From the NCBI RefSeq assembly GCF_014705615.1, contig NZ_JACXJA010000010.1, positions 62,001 to 126,000 of the forward strand: DNA of 64,000 nt, given 5' to 3'. The DNA is from Paenibacillus oceani (GTDB taxonomy: Bacteria; Bacillota; Bacilli; Paenibacillales; NBRC-103111). A program made the translations under genes and the position numbers. Numbering within the stretch: position 1 is the first letter of the stretch; each line of letters starts with the position of its first letter. Under the pieces are notes generated by a model. The model did no database searches, was not told the origin of the DNA, and saw only the letters and a program-made list of their open reading frames with translations. This document shows, piece by piece, positions 36,900 to 44,829 of this stretch.

Positions 36900-37146
36900 G
36901 GGTGAACATTGAATTCGAATCGTATGTTACGCCGTATGCAAATAATTGTAAAGCAATGCACGGCGGGTATAGGTTTAAATTGTATTGCCTAGTCGCAACT
37001 GGATCTCGCATCGCTCAGGATCTTTAATTTCCTCCTTTTTACTCTTTTTTTCTATTGTTTTCGTGATTTTTACGGAACTTTTACCCCCGGAAACCGTTTC
37101 TTTTACGCTTTATTTACAGTACAGTTAGGGTAAACGTGAGTCATGA
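36900..37146. promoter_or_regulatory. Divergent kdp operon / kdpDE control region
   Basis: A minus-strand promoter candidate for the riboswitch transcript is TTTACA, 17 bases, TAACAT, around 36926-36957. At 37068-37117 the plus strand has an array of TTTTAC direct repeats in 11-base phase, described as a finding, which is a likely response-regulator binding array. No gene. Confidence 0.5.
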
Positions 37147-38679
37147 TTGGGATTGGAGGCAACGACCATAACAACTTCCCGTTCAACATTCCTTTGGCAC
37201 CCTTATGCCATCACCGCACTGCTCATTGTTGGGATGACGATCCTATTAAAACCGTTTGGGTTAGCGTTTGAAACAGCCAATATTGCGTTGATCTTCCTAC
37301 TCCCCGTCCTATTAAATGCCGCAGTTTGGGGACTGCGACCGGCATTTTTTGCTGCCTTTCTTGGTGTACTGTCCTTTGACTTCTTTTTTATTCCGCCGGT
37401 ACTCAGTTTCACGGTCGCGGATTTAAGGTATCTGATATCCTTCGTCGTTTATTTGGTGGTCGCGATTTTAACAGCCAGCTTGGCCGCGCGACTCAAACAA
37501 CAAGTGCTTTATTCCAAGCAAAAAGAGAAGCAAACCGCCACGCTTTATGCGCTCAGTAAACAGATTAGCTCTGCCGTCGATATGCCGTCATTGCTGGACC
37601 GTTTTTCCCGACAGCTATCTGAAATCCTGAAAATGGACGTCACGATCTATCTGGCTGAAAACAACAATGAGCTTACGCTCGCCCGTCGTTCCAGCCCATT
37701 TCCCCATCATGTACAGGAACAAGCCGAGCTTGCGCTTGCTAAACGAATCTACAAAGAAGGTAAGTCATTGGAAAAAAGAATTTCACATACCGGAGGACTC
37801 ATCGGGCATTTTATCCCGCTTCAGATTGAGGAACACAGGTTCGGAGTTATGGTTCTTATTTCCAGGCACGAGCGAAGCGAAACCTTACCGGAACAAGCCT
37901 TGCTATTTGAAGCGGTTGGCGGATTGGCGGCCAGTGCAGTCGCACGTGTCAAGTTCGAGGAAGAGGCAAAGCTGGCCCATCTGACCGCCGAATCCGAGCG
38001 GCTTCGCATCGCCATATTGAACTCCGTCTCGCACGAGCTTCGTACACCGCTCGCAGCCATTATCGGTTCGGCAACCGGGCTGATCGATGGCGAGAAACTG
38101 TTTACCGCCGAGGAACGAATGGAACTTCTTGTGACCATTCGCGATGGCGCGCTTCGTATGAATCGGTTGGTTTTGAATTTGCTGGGTATGGCCCGGCTCG
38201 AAGGCGGCATGCTTACCTTACGGAAAGATGAGTGCGAATTGGAGGAAATCATCGGCTCTACCTTCATGCAGTTGAAGGGCTACCAGGAGCATCGCACGAT
38301 CCGCCTTGACCTGCCCGATGAAATCCCCATCTTTCTTGGCGATGAAGCTCTGCTTGAGCAAATGCTGATCAATGTGATCAGCAATGCGATCAAATATAGC
38401 CCTGATTACAGCGAGATCATCCTGTCTGTCAAAGCAGGCAGTGAATTCATCGAACTGACTGTTGCCGATGAAGGTGTCGGGCTGAAGGAAGACGAGTTGG
38501 AGCGCATTTTTGAAAAATTTTATCGTTCCGAACAAACCGGGCACCTCACGGGAACGGGCTTGGGGCTGGCCATCAGCAAAGGGATCGCCGAACTTCATGG
38601 AGCAACCCTCTCCGCCCGGCCTAACGCGCCAAAAGGAGCCATCATCACAATATCGCTTCCGCTTGTCCAAGATAACTAA
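37147..38679 (+). CDS. kdpD: KdpD-like histidine kinase lacking the N-terminal KdpD/USP domains
   Basis: 510 residues. Four membrane helices of the DUF4118 type (about 18-110, with FDFFFIPP) are followed by a GAF-like domain (about 140-270), HisKA (NSVSHELRTPLAAI) and HATPase (NAIKYSP, DEGVGL, GTGLGLAI). It is the kinase half of KdpD and pairs with kdpE 31 bases downstream. The sensor half is encoded in the kdp operon. The start is uncertain. TTG at 37147 has no RBS, whereas GGAGG (37154-37158) is correctly spaced before an ATA codon at about 37167 (giving x-TTSRST). Confidence 0.85.
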   Translation: MGLEATTITTSRSTFLWHPYAITALLIVGMTILLKPFGLAFETANIALIFLLPVLLNAAVWGLRPAFFAAFLGVLSFDFFFIPPVLSFTVADLRYLISFVVYLVVAILTASLAARLKQQVLYSKQKEKQTATLYALSKQISSAVDMPSLLDRFSRQLSEILKMDVTIYLAENNNELTLARRSSPFPHHVQEQAELALAKRIYKEGKSLEKRISHTGGLIGHFIPLQIEEHRFGVMVLISRHERSETLPEQALLFEAVGGLAASAVARVKFEEEAKLAHLTAESERLRIAILNSVSHELRTPLAAIIGSATGLIDGEKLFTAEERMELLVTIRDGALRMNRLVLNLLGMARLEGGMLTLRKDECELEEIIGSTFMQLKGYQEHRTIRLDLPDEIPIFLGDEALLEQMLINVISNAIKYSPDYSEIILSVKAGSEFIELTVADEGVGLKEDELERIFEKFYRSEQTGHLTGTGLGLAISKGIAELHGATLSARPNAPKGAIITISLPLVQDN

Positions 38680-38710
38680 TAGGCTAGCGAGCACTAGGAG
38701 GACGAGACGT

Positions 38711-39409
38711 ATGTCAAATCATGAACATCATGTTCGAGTACTTGTTGTGGAAGACGACACTCAAATACGGAAGTTGCTCAAGGTGACGCTGCAAGCCCAT
38801 AAATACAACGTATACGAAGCGTCAACCGGAGAAGAGGGACTGGAGCAAGTTTCTCTCGCCGCTCCGGATCTCGTGATACTCGACTTGGGATTGCCGGATC
38901 TATCCGGCATGGATGTACTGAGGGGTATTCGGGAACGGTCCGATTTGCCAGTAATCGTCCTGACTGCCATTGACCGGGAAGCGGATAAAATCTTTGCGCT
39001 GGATAATGGGGCCGACGATTATGTGACCAAACCTTTCGGAATGGGAGAGCTAGTGGCGCGGATTCGCGTAGCGCTGCGACACTCAGCCAGGGCTCAAGAA
39101 GAGCCGGTTCTGCACCATGGGGAACTAACGATCAATATTGCGCAAAGAAGTGTGGAATTGAAGGGAGAACCGGTCAAGCTATCTCCGACGGAATTTGATT
39201 TATTGAAAATTCTGGCTATCCATGCAGGGAGAGTCATTACAAAAAGCCAATTGCTGAAGCAAGTCTGGAACGAGCACGATGATTCCAATCGGCATTATTT
39301 ACGCATATACATCGGGCACTTGAGGAAGAAGCTTGAAGACAATCCCGCAGATCCCAAGTACATTGTAACAGAATCCGGCGTTGGATATCGCTTTCTCGCT
39401 GCTGAATGA
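38711..39409 (+). CDS. kdpE: KdpE response regulator (OmpR/PhoB family)
   Basis: 232 residues. The receiver domain has acidic pocket VVEDD, phosphoacceptor Asp in VILDLGLPDLSG (about 56), LTA and the K of YVTKPF. The winged-helix output domain (about 130-230) includes LSPTEFDLLKILAIHAGRVITKSQLLKQVW. AGGAGG precedes the ATG by 9 bases. It is expected to activate kdp transcription. The phased TTTTAC repeats upstream of its own operon suggest autoregulation as well. Confidence 0.92.
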   Translation: MSNHEHHVRVLVVEDDTQIRKLLKVTLQAHKYNVYEASTGEEGLEQVSLAAPDLVILDLGLPDLSGMDVLRGIRERSDLPVIVLTAIDREADKIFALDNGADDYVTKPFGMGELVARIRVALRHSARAQEEPVLHHGELTINIAQRSVELKGEPVKLSPTEFDLLKILAIHAGRVITKSQLLKQVWNEHDDSNRHYLRIYIGHLRKKLEDNPADPKYIVTESGVGYRFLAAE

Positions 39410-39722
39410 CCGCTCACATTCACGGATGTGAAGAAAACCGCAAGTACAATATCAAAAATGAACGTCACCGCATCAAACTAGGACCCGGATCAAAATTTCT
39501 GGGCAAAAACGGATTTCAATCCAGTCTGTTTTGGCGGTTTACTTTGCAATAGAAATAACGTAATATGTCCATCAACAACTAAATCATGTATTTCATTCGC
39601 GGAAAGTTCCCTCTTCCTTCTGGCCTTTTTTGTTTTCATTCTGGTTTTCATCATCCATTTTAAGCAACCTGAAGCGGGCTTCTGCTCGTTATTGCGAATA
39701 TTTATTGACAGGGGAAACGTAA
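39410..39722. other. Intergenic region after kdpE
   Basis: It has a small hairpin TCACAT-tcacgg-ATGTGA at 39413-39430 without a T-run. On the minus strand, 39490-39654 holds an open frame of 54 codons (starting MMKTRMKTKKARRKRELSA). It has no good RBS and no recognisable family, so I do not call it a gene. The RBS of the next gene (AGGGGA) ends the region. Confidence 0.35.
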
Positions 39723-40388
39723 ATGATCACAACATCTAACTCCAAGATAACCGAAACTGAAGAAAAAATACTCGTATGTCTGTATTACGGACCAAGCTCA
39801 GAGTTATTAATTCGCCGCGGCTGGAAGCTGGCTACCGCTTTACAAGCACCGCTTACCTTGCTTACGGTAGATCCGATTCATGATAACCGGTATAGTGAGG
39901 CGCGGGAGAAAAACATGGCTTTTTGGAGCTCCATGGCCGAAACATTACAAGCAGAACTGATTGTGGAAAAAAGTGATTCCCGAAATGTCGCAGAAGTTAT
40001 TGCAGACATTGCAAACGAAAAGCGTATCACACAAATTATTATCGGGCAGTCGGCTCAAACCAAATGGGAAGAGATTACGAAAGGTTCCATTATTAATCAG
40101 CTTCTCCATTTGATCGAAGGTGTAGATATTCATATCGTATCTGTACGGCGCGAGAGGCAAAAACAAGACGAAGACTATGAAGCAGGGGTTAAAGCCTATC
40201 TTGTAAGAGACGGGAACCGCTTATTACTGCGATTGAATTCCCTTGCTCCTGACAAGATCGAAGGCGTCTTTTACCGAAGCGTTCATACAGACTTCAACAC
40301 TGGCGTTTTTAAGGCAGATGATGGCGGAATGAAATATCTTATATGTGATGGTATCGCATCTACTATCGATACAAAGCCCTCACCTTAA
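39723..40388 (+). CDS. Stand-alone KdpD-type universal-stress-domain protein
   Basis: 221 residues. Residues about 12-140 match the universal-stress-type domain of KdpD (KILVCLYYGPSSELLIRRG, then IIIGQSAQTKWEEITKGSIINQLL and VDIHIVSV). About 80 residues of unrecognised sequence with a small beta-rich segment follow. It is the third copy of this domain in the potassium island, and other KdpD USP domains bind c-di-AMP. Whether this one does is unknown. AGGGG lies 9 bases before the ATG. A terminator overlaps its stop codon. Confidence 0.7.
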   Translation: MITTSNSKITETEEKILVCLYYGPSSELLIRRGWKLATALQAPLTLLTVDPIHDNRYSEAREKNMAFWSSMAETLQAELIVEKSDSRNVAEVIADIANEKRITQIIIGQSAQTKWEEITKGSIINQLLHLIEGVDIHIVSVRRERQKQDEDYEAGVKAYLVRDGNRLLLRLNSLAPDKIEGVFYRSVHTDFNTGVFKADDGGMKYLICDGIASTIDTKPSP

Positions 40389-40411
40389 CAAGGTGAGAGC
40401 TTTTTGACCTT
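40376..40411 (+). terminator. Terminator overlapping the USP gene stop
   Basis: Stem CTCACCTT-aac-AAGGTGAG followed by AGCTTTTT. The TAA stop of the gene lies in the loop. Confidence 0.75.
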
Positions 40412-40492
40412 ACCATTACGGGTTAACCTGCCTGAACGATTTATCATTCTCGCGGACTTCCGGGCCCGTTGACCCGGAGCTCCATGCTTTGG

Positions 40493-40523
40493 AGAGAGGC
40501 TCCCCGGATAAGGGGACCTCTCT
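40493..40523 (-). terminator. Hairpin at the 3' end of the KtrB gene
   Basis: AGAGAGG-TCCCC-TTAT-CCGGGGAG-CCTCTCT forms a long stem reaching the stop codon. No T-run follows, so it may be a stability element rather than a strong terminator. Confidence 0.5.
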
Positions 40524-41877
40524 AGCCAATAAGCACCTTCTCCTCAAGATAACGGAATTTCTCCCGACTTTGCTTTTGCGACAAAGCAAATGCCAGCGTC
40601 AATGGCCCGAGCCTGCCGATAAACATGGTCAGGATGATGATCAGCTTGCCGAGCGTGGAAAGCTCCGGTGTCAATCCCATGGATAAGCCCACTGTGCCGA
40701 AGGCCGATGTGACTTCAAACAGAACTTCCATAAAATCCTTCTGCAGACTATGTTCGGTTAACGTAAGCAGGAAGGTGGCCGCGATGACTACGCCAACTGA
40801 TATCACCATGACAGCTAAGGCACGCATAATAATCGATTGCGGAATTCTTCGATGCATGATTTGAACATCCCGCTTCCCTGTCACAATGCTGATTAACGTG
40901 AGCAGCAGAACGACAAAGGTAGTTGTCTTGATCCCTCCCCCGGTTGATCCGGAGGAAGCCCCAATGAACATCAGAAAAATCATAAAAAATTGAGAAGCCG
41001 TCATCATCGATGCGATATCGATGGTGTTAAATCCTGCCGTTCTCGTCACTACTCCCTGAAAAAATCCTGCCCACATTTTTTCTGATCCTGTCAATGCACC
41101 GAACGTGTCAGGATTAAAGGATTCAATGGTTGTGATTACAAGAAAGCCTCCCGCACATAAAATTGCAGAAGTGGATAACACGATTTTGGAGTGAAGAGAC
41201 AGTTTGCGCCAGCTCCTATTTTTCCAAAGATCAAGAATGACGGTAAACCCCAGGCCGCCCATGATGAATAGACACGGAATTACGATATTAATCAGCGGGT
41301 CTCCTACATATCGGCTCAAACTATCTGACCACAAACCAAATCCCGCATTATTGAAAGATGAAACGGAGTGAAAGATACCGTAATAAAGCGCGGTTATAAA
41401 GTCCATGTCGCCCATCCAGCGAATCGTTAAAATAATGGCACCGAACGCTTCAATAACAACAGCTGCCGCAAAAATACCAAGCGACAGCTTCACGACTCCC
41501 TGCGTAGACAGCGCATTTGTCGATTGCTGAATAAGCAGTCGGTCCTTCAAACCTATTTTTTTGCCCAAGACGACCGCTACCAGGACGCTATAAGTCATAA
41601 ATCCGAGTCCGCCGATCTGAATCAGGCACATTATAACAATTTGTCCAAACAAAGAGTAGGCTGTCCCTGTATCTACTACAACTAATCCTGTAACGCATAC
41701 AGCTGACGTCGAAGTAAAAAGCGCGTCCAACCAACCGATATTGCTGCCGGATGCAGAAGAGACGGGCAAAGCTAGCAAAATCGCCCCCAACAAGATCGGA
41801 ATGGCAAAACTTAAGAGAATGACTCGTGATGAAGTGAAATGAATAAGTGGAGTCGATCTGAATGGATGTACAGCCAT
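40522..41877 (-). CDS. ktrB: KtrB-type potassium channel subunit (copy 1)
   Basis: 451 residues with four M1-P-M2 repeats. The filter loops are canonical: TSAVCVTGLVVVD, SSFNNAGFGLW, TRTAGFNTID, SAFGTVGLSMG. The gate region GASSGSTGGGIKTTT lies after repeat 3. I start it at 41877 (MAVHPF), 9 bases after AAAGGGG. The longer frame has no RBS. No KtrA gene is adjacent on this strand, so it probably shares the RCK subunit encoded from 42410. Its upstream region shows no c-di-AMP riboswitch of its own. Confidence 0.9.
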   Translation of the reverse strand: MAVHPFRSTPLIHFTSSRVILLSFAIPILLGAILLALPVSSASGSNIGWLDALFTSTSAVCVTGLVVVDTGTAYSLFGQIVIMCLIQIGGLGFMTYSVLVAVVLGKKIGLKDRLLIQQSTNALSTQGVVKLSLGIFAAAVVIEAFGAIILTIRWMGDMDFITALYYGIFHSVSSFNNAGFGLWSDSLSRYVGDPLINIVIPCLFIMGGLGFTVILDLWKNRSWRKLSLHSKIVLSTSAILCAGGFLVITTIESFNPDTFGALTGSEKMWAGFFQGVVTRTAGFNTIDIASMMTASQFFMIFLMFIGASSGSTGGGIKTTTFVVLLLTLISIVTGKRDVQIMHRRIPQSIIMRALAVMVISVGVVIAATFLLTLTEHSLQKDFMEVLFEVTSAFGTVGLSMGLTPELSTLGKLIIILTMFIGRLGPLTLAFALSQKQSREKFRYLEEKVLIG

Positions 41878-42130
41878 AACCATCATCCCCTTTCCCAAGC
41901 TCTGCTCAAATAATTGAAACCAGTTAAGCTTTATCTTCGTATTATTACCTGAAAGTACCTTTGCATTCAACCCTAAAGCCGCCTCGCATCCGAAGCACTT
42001 TCATCTCCCTAGCTGAAACAAGGTGAGGCGACGCGGAATTATAACTATGCGGGCAATCGATAATGGATAATCCGGGTCATCTGTTTACTTTCGAAATGAA
42101 CTGCTTTATGATAGGGTACAACAACTTCAT
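41878..42130. other. Intergenic region between divergent ktr genes
   Basis: No gene. It contains an imperfect repeat (CGCCTCGCATCC and GAGGCGACGCGG) near 41977-42037. Promoters of both ktr transcripts must lie here, but no clear -10/-35 pair could be fixed. Confidence 0.35.
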
Positions 42131-42283
42131 ATTCATCGCTTAATCCTTAATGAAGGAGCGGGGGAACCAACGAAGCGTTTTTCGCTTCAGGGGTAAATTC
42201 TTTCTTTTGCAGAGAGAACGGGAACTCTCAGACCCGAATCCGACAGCTAACCTCGTAGGCGTCATGAGAGAGAACATGAATGC
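42131..42283 (+). ncRNA. c-di-AMP (ydaO/yuaA) riboswitch of the ktrAB operon
   Basis: Landmarks in order: P1 arm ATTCAT, CGCUUAAUC, GAGCGGGGGAACCAA, a variable hairpin, GGGUAAAUUC, GACCCGAAUCCGACAGCUAACCUCGU, GGCG, and the closing arm ATGAAT. It closely resembles the Bacillus ydaO element. A strong terminator follows, giving an OFF switch of potassium channel expression at high c-di-AMP. Confidence 0.92.
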
Positions 42284-42313
42284 GTCTTTGGTTTGTCCAG
42301 CCCTCACATTCCG

Positions 42314-42351
42314 AAGCTTGGCAGCAGAATTTCTCTGCTCCAAGCTTTTTT
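42314..42351 (+). terminator. Regulated terminator after the c-di-AMP aptamer
   Basis: Stem AAGCTTGG-CAGCAGA / TCTCTGCT-CCAAGCTT followed by TTTT and T-rich sequence, 60 bases before the ktrA start. This is a typical riboswitch expression platform. Confidence 0.85.
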
Positions 42352-42409
42352 GTTCTTTTCCCAGAAAAACCGTCATACGGATCAATTTCTTTAGAAGGAT
42401 GTGCAGGAC

Positions 42410-43072
42410 ATGAAAAAACAGTTTATTGTGATTGGCTTGGGCCGATTTGGGTCGAGCCTGGTGCGTACTTTGGTTCAAAATGGTCACGAAGTGCTCGCCG
42501 TTGATAAAGATGAGCAACTTGTTCAGGACATATCGGGCATAGCAACCCATGCCGTTCAAGCCGATTGTACAGATGAAGGGGTGCTGAAAGAGCTTGGAGC
42601 GCGAAACTTTACTCATGCCATCGTGGCTATTGGCGATGATTTGCAAGCGAGCATTTTAACAACCTTATTGCTTAAAGAATTGAATATACCCAAAATAACA
42701 ACCAAAGCCAAAAATGAAATGCATGGCCAGGTCCTATTTAAAATAGGCGCAGATCATATTGTGTATCCGGAACGAGACATGGCTGCTCGTCTTGGAAAGC
42801 AGTTAAGCTCTGATAATCTGATTGACTACATCGAGTTGTCTCCCGACCACAATTTGGTTGAACTGAAGGCCCCACCTGCGATGAACGGCAAATCTCTACA
42901 ACAATTAAATATTCGGGCCAAGTACGGGTGTACGATTATGGCGATCAAGAAGGGGGTTCATATCAATATTTCTCCGAAGGCGGAAGATGAAGTGAATACA
43001 GGGGATATTCTGGTAATAATCGGAAGCAATTCAGATATTCGAGACCTGGAAGACGACTATGAACAGAAATGA
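42410..43072 (+). CDS. ktrA: KtrA/KtrC-type RCK regulatory subunit
   Basis: 220 residues. An N-terminal Rossmann RCK domain (VIGLGRFGSS, DKDEQLVQDI, about 1-135) is followed by an RCK_C domain (about 140-220, YIELSPDHNLVELKAPP). RCK_C domains of KtrA/KtrC proteins bind c-di-AMP, so transcription and activity may both be controlled by it. The start at 42410 is preferred over GTG 42401. It overlaps the KtrB gene that follows by 14 bases. Confidence 0.92.
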   Translation: MKKQFIVIGLGRFGSSLVRTLVQNGHEVLAVDKDEQLVQDISGIATHAVQADCTDEGVLKELGARNFTHAIVAIGDDLQASILTTLLLKELNIPKITTKAKNEMHGQVLFKIGADHIVYPERDMAARLGKQLSSDNLIDYIELSPDHNLVELKAPPAMNGKSLQQLNIRAKYGCTIMAIKKGVHINISPKAEDEVNTGDILVIIGSNSDIRDLEDDYEQK

Positions 43073-44456
43073 ACAACGTATTCATAGCCGTTCCCTATTC
43101 GCTATCCTTGTCTCTATTGTCAACCGGCTGAAGACGCGAACGAGCCCTCCCCAACTCATATTAATCGTCTTTTTTGGCTTGATCTGGTTCGGTGCTTTGC
43201 TTTTGACGCTCCCCTATTCATCCTCGTCGGGTCAATCGATCGGGCTGTTGAATGCTCTCTTTACGGCAACCTCCGCCATTTGTGTGAATGGCTTGGTTGT
43301 GGTGGATACAGGAAGTGTGTTCTCTACCTTCGGACAAGTCGTCATTATGATACTGATTCAGGTCGGCGGCCTTGGCTTTATGACCGTCGGTGTAATGGTG
43401 GCTATCATGATCGGCAAAAGAATCGGGCTTCGCCAAAGGCTGATTATTCAGCAGGCGACGCATTCGACATCCGCGCAAGGCCTGGTCAAATTGTCGATCT
43501 ATATGGTGCTTATCGCATTTGCATTCGAGGCGTTGGCTACATTGGTGCTCACCTTGCGCTGGCAAGCCGATATGGGATGGGGCCAAGCTGCTTATTATGC
43601 GGTCTTTCATTCTATTTCGGCGTTTAACAATGCAGGCTTTTCTTTATGGTCCGACAGTTTATCGCCTTTTGTGGGCGACCCTGTCGTCAACATCACTGTC
43701 ATCCTGCTGTTTATGATCGGGGGGCTTGGCTATATTGTCATTGTGGATGTTTTCCGCAAACGTTCATGGCGCAAGTTATCGCTGCATGCCAAAGTTGTCT
43801 TGCTCGGTTCCGGCATTTTGTTTGCCGCGGGCTTCTGCTTGATTTATTTGCTGGAAAGCTGGAACCCCGCAACCTTCGGTTCCTTGTCTGCCGGGGAGCG
43901 GATATGGGCCTCCTTGTTCCAAGGGGCTACGCCCAGAAGCTCCGGTTTTAATACCATTGACATCGGAAGCATGTTGGCCTCGTCACAATTCCTGATCATC
44001 ATATTAATGTTCATTGGAGCCGCTTCAGGCGGAACCGGCGGTGGCATTAAAATCAATACGGTGTTTGTTCTTGTACTGGCAACCATTAATACGTTCCGCG
44101 GCGGCGGGCAAATTCACGCCTTCGAGCGCAAAATCGCAGGCGAGACGGTCATGCGCGCACTGGCTGTTGTTGTCAGTTCCCTTGCCGTTGTGCTTTTGGT
44201 CTCCCTACTGCTGACGATTTCGGAAGGCATGCTGGAGGACCACTTTCTGGAGGTACTCTTCGAGGCCACTTCGGCCTTTAGTACAACCGGATTATCCATG
44301 GGCCTGACAAGCGATTTGTCTCCGCTTGGTAAAATCATCGTGACCATTACCATGTATGCCGGACGACTTGGTCCCCTCACACTGGCCTTTGCCCTGGCTC
44401 AAAAAAAGCGTTCATCCAAAATTGGCTACCCCGAGGATCATATTCTGATTGGCTAA
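43059..44456 (+). CDS. ktrB: KtrB-type potassium channel subunit (copy 2)
   Basis: 465 residues with four pore repeats and a charged N-terminus. Loops are TSAICVNGLVVVD, SAFNNAGFSLW, TPRSSGFNTID and SAFSTTGLSMG. The first filter reads CVNGL where copy 1 and most relatives have CVTGL, and the third reads SSGFN instead of TAGFN. The gate loop GAASGGTGGGIKINT is conserved. It is cotranscribed with ktrA under the riboswitch. The two KtrB copies are about as different as separate paralogues, so selectivity or affinity may differ. Confidence 0.9.
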   Translation: MNRNEQRIHSRSLFAILVSIVNRLKTRTSPPQLILIVFFGLIWFGALLLTLPYSSSSGQSIGLLNALFTATSAICVNGLVVVDTGSVFSTFGQVVIMILIQVGGLGFMTVGVMVAIMIGKRIGLRQRLIIQQATHSTSAQGLVKLSIYMVLIAFAFEALATLVLTLRWQADMGWGQAAYYAVFHSISAFNNAGFSLWSDSLSPFVGDPVVNITVILLFMIGGLGYIVIVDVFRKRSWRKLSLHAKVVLLGSGILFAAGFCLIYLLESWNPATFGSLSAGERIWASLFQGATPRSSGFNTIDIGSMLASSQFLIIILMFIGAASGGTGGGIKINTVFVLVLATINTFRGGGQIHAFERKIAGETVMRALAVVVSSLAVVLLVSLLLTISEGMLEDHFLEVLFEATSAFSTTGLSMGLTSDLSPLGKIIVTITMYAGRLGPLTLAFALAQKKRSSKIGYPEDHILIG

Positions 44457-44462
44457 ACCATA

Positions 44463-44490
44463 ACGGGGGCGGGTTTCCGCTCCTTTTTAA
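44463..44490 (+). terminator. Terminator of the ktrAB operon
   Basis: Stem GGGGCGG-gttt-CCGCTCC (one G-U pair) followed by TTTTT, seven bases after the ktrB stop. Confidence 0.75.
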
Positions 44491-44617
44491 ATCCGCTCCT
44501 ACAAGCAGTAGTCCCAGCGTTGCTGCCACCAGCCGCCAATGAATCATTAGGATAAATAAATCTAGGCAAAAGTACTTACCCTATTTCTGGATATAACCAG
44601 GGAGGCAGGGATGTTAT

Positions 44618-44794
44618 TTGGAGACAGTAAAAGAACTTCTGCTTGTTACAGAACGAATCGCCACGATATTCCCTCTCTTGTTACTAATAGCCTTGTATAT
44701 GGGGAAACGTTCCATTGGAGTGGACTTGTATCCTCATTTGCCTTGGTTTGCCCGATACAAGCAGAAGGCGCAGCTTGTTACAAGCTGCGCCTAG
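44618..44794 (+). pseudogene. N-terminal fragment of a DUF421 (YetF-like) membrane protein
   Basis: From a TTG at 44618 the frame reads METVKELLLVTERIATIFPL and onward to LYMGKRSIG. This is one helix plus the GKRxIG motif that begins DUF421 proteins. The expected continuation (a FDFLV-type stretch) is absent. After about residue 35 the sequence is unrelated, and the frame ends in a hairpin at 44766-44792. It is probably a decayed gene start. The family assignment rests on one motif. Confidence 0.35.
44766..44792 (-). terminator. Perfect hairpin downstream of the isomerase-like gene
   Basis: AGGCGCAGCTTG-tta-CAAGCTGCGCCT, a 12-base perfect stem, lies 38 bases past the minus-strand stop at 44830. 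The T-run is weak. Confidence 0.55.
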
Positions 44795-44829
44795 ATTCGT
44801 TAAATTGCAAAACACCTCAGATCGGCCGA

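Noticed and set aside
39490-39654. 54-codon basic minus-strand frame after kdpE
   Set aside because: Weak RBS, no recognised family and no operon context. It is kept only as a note.
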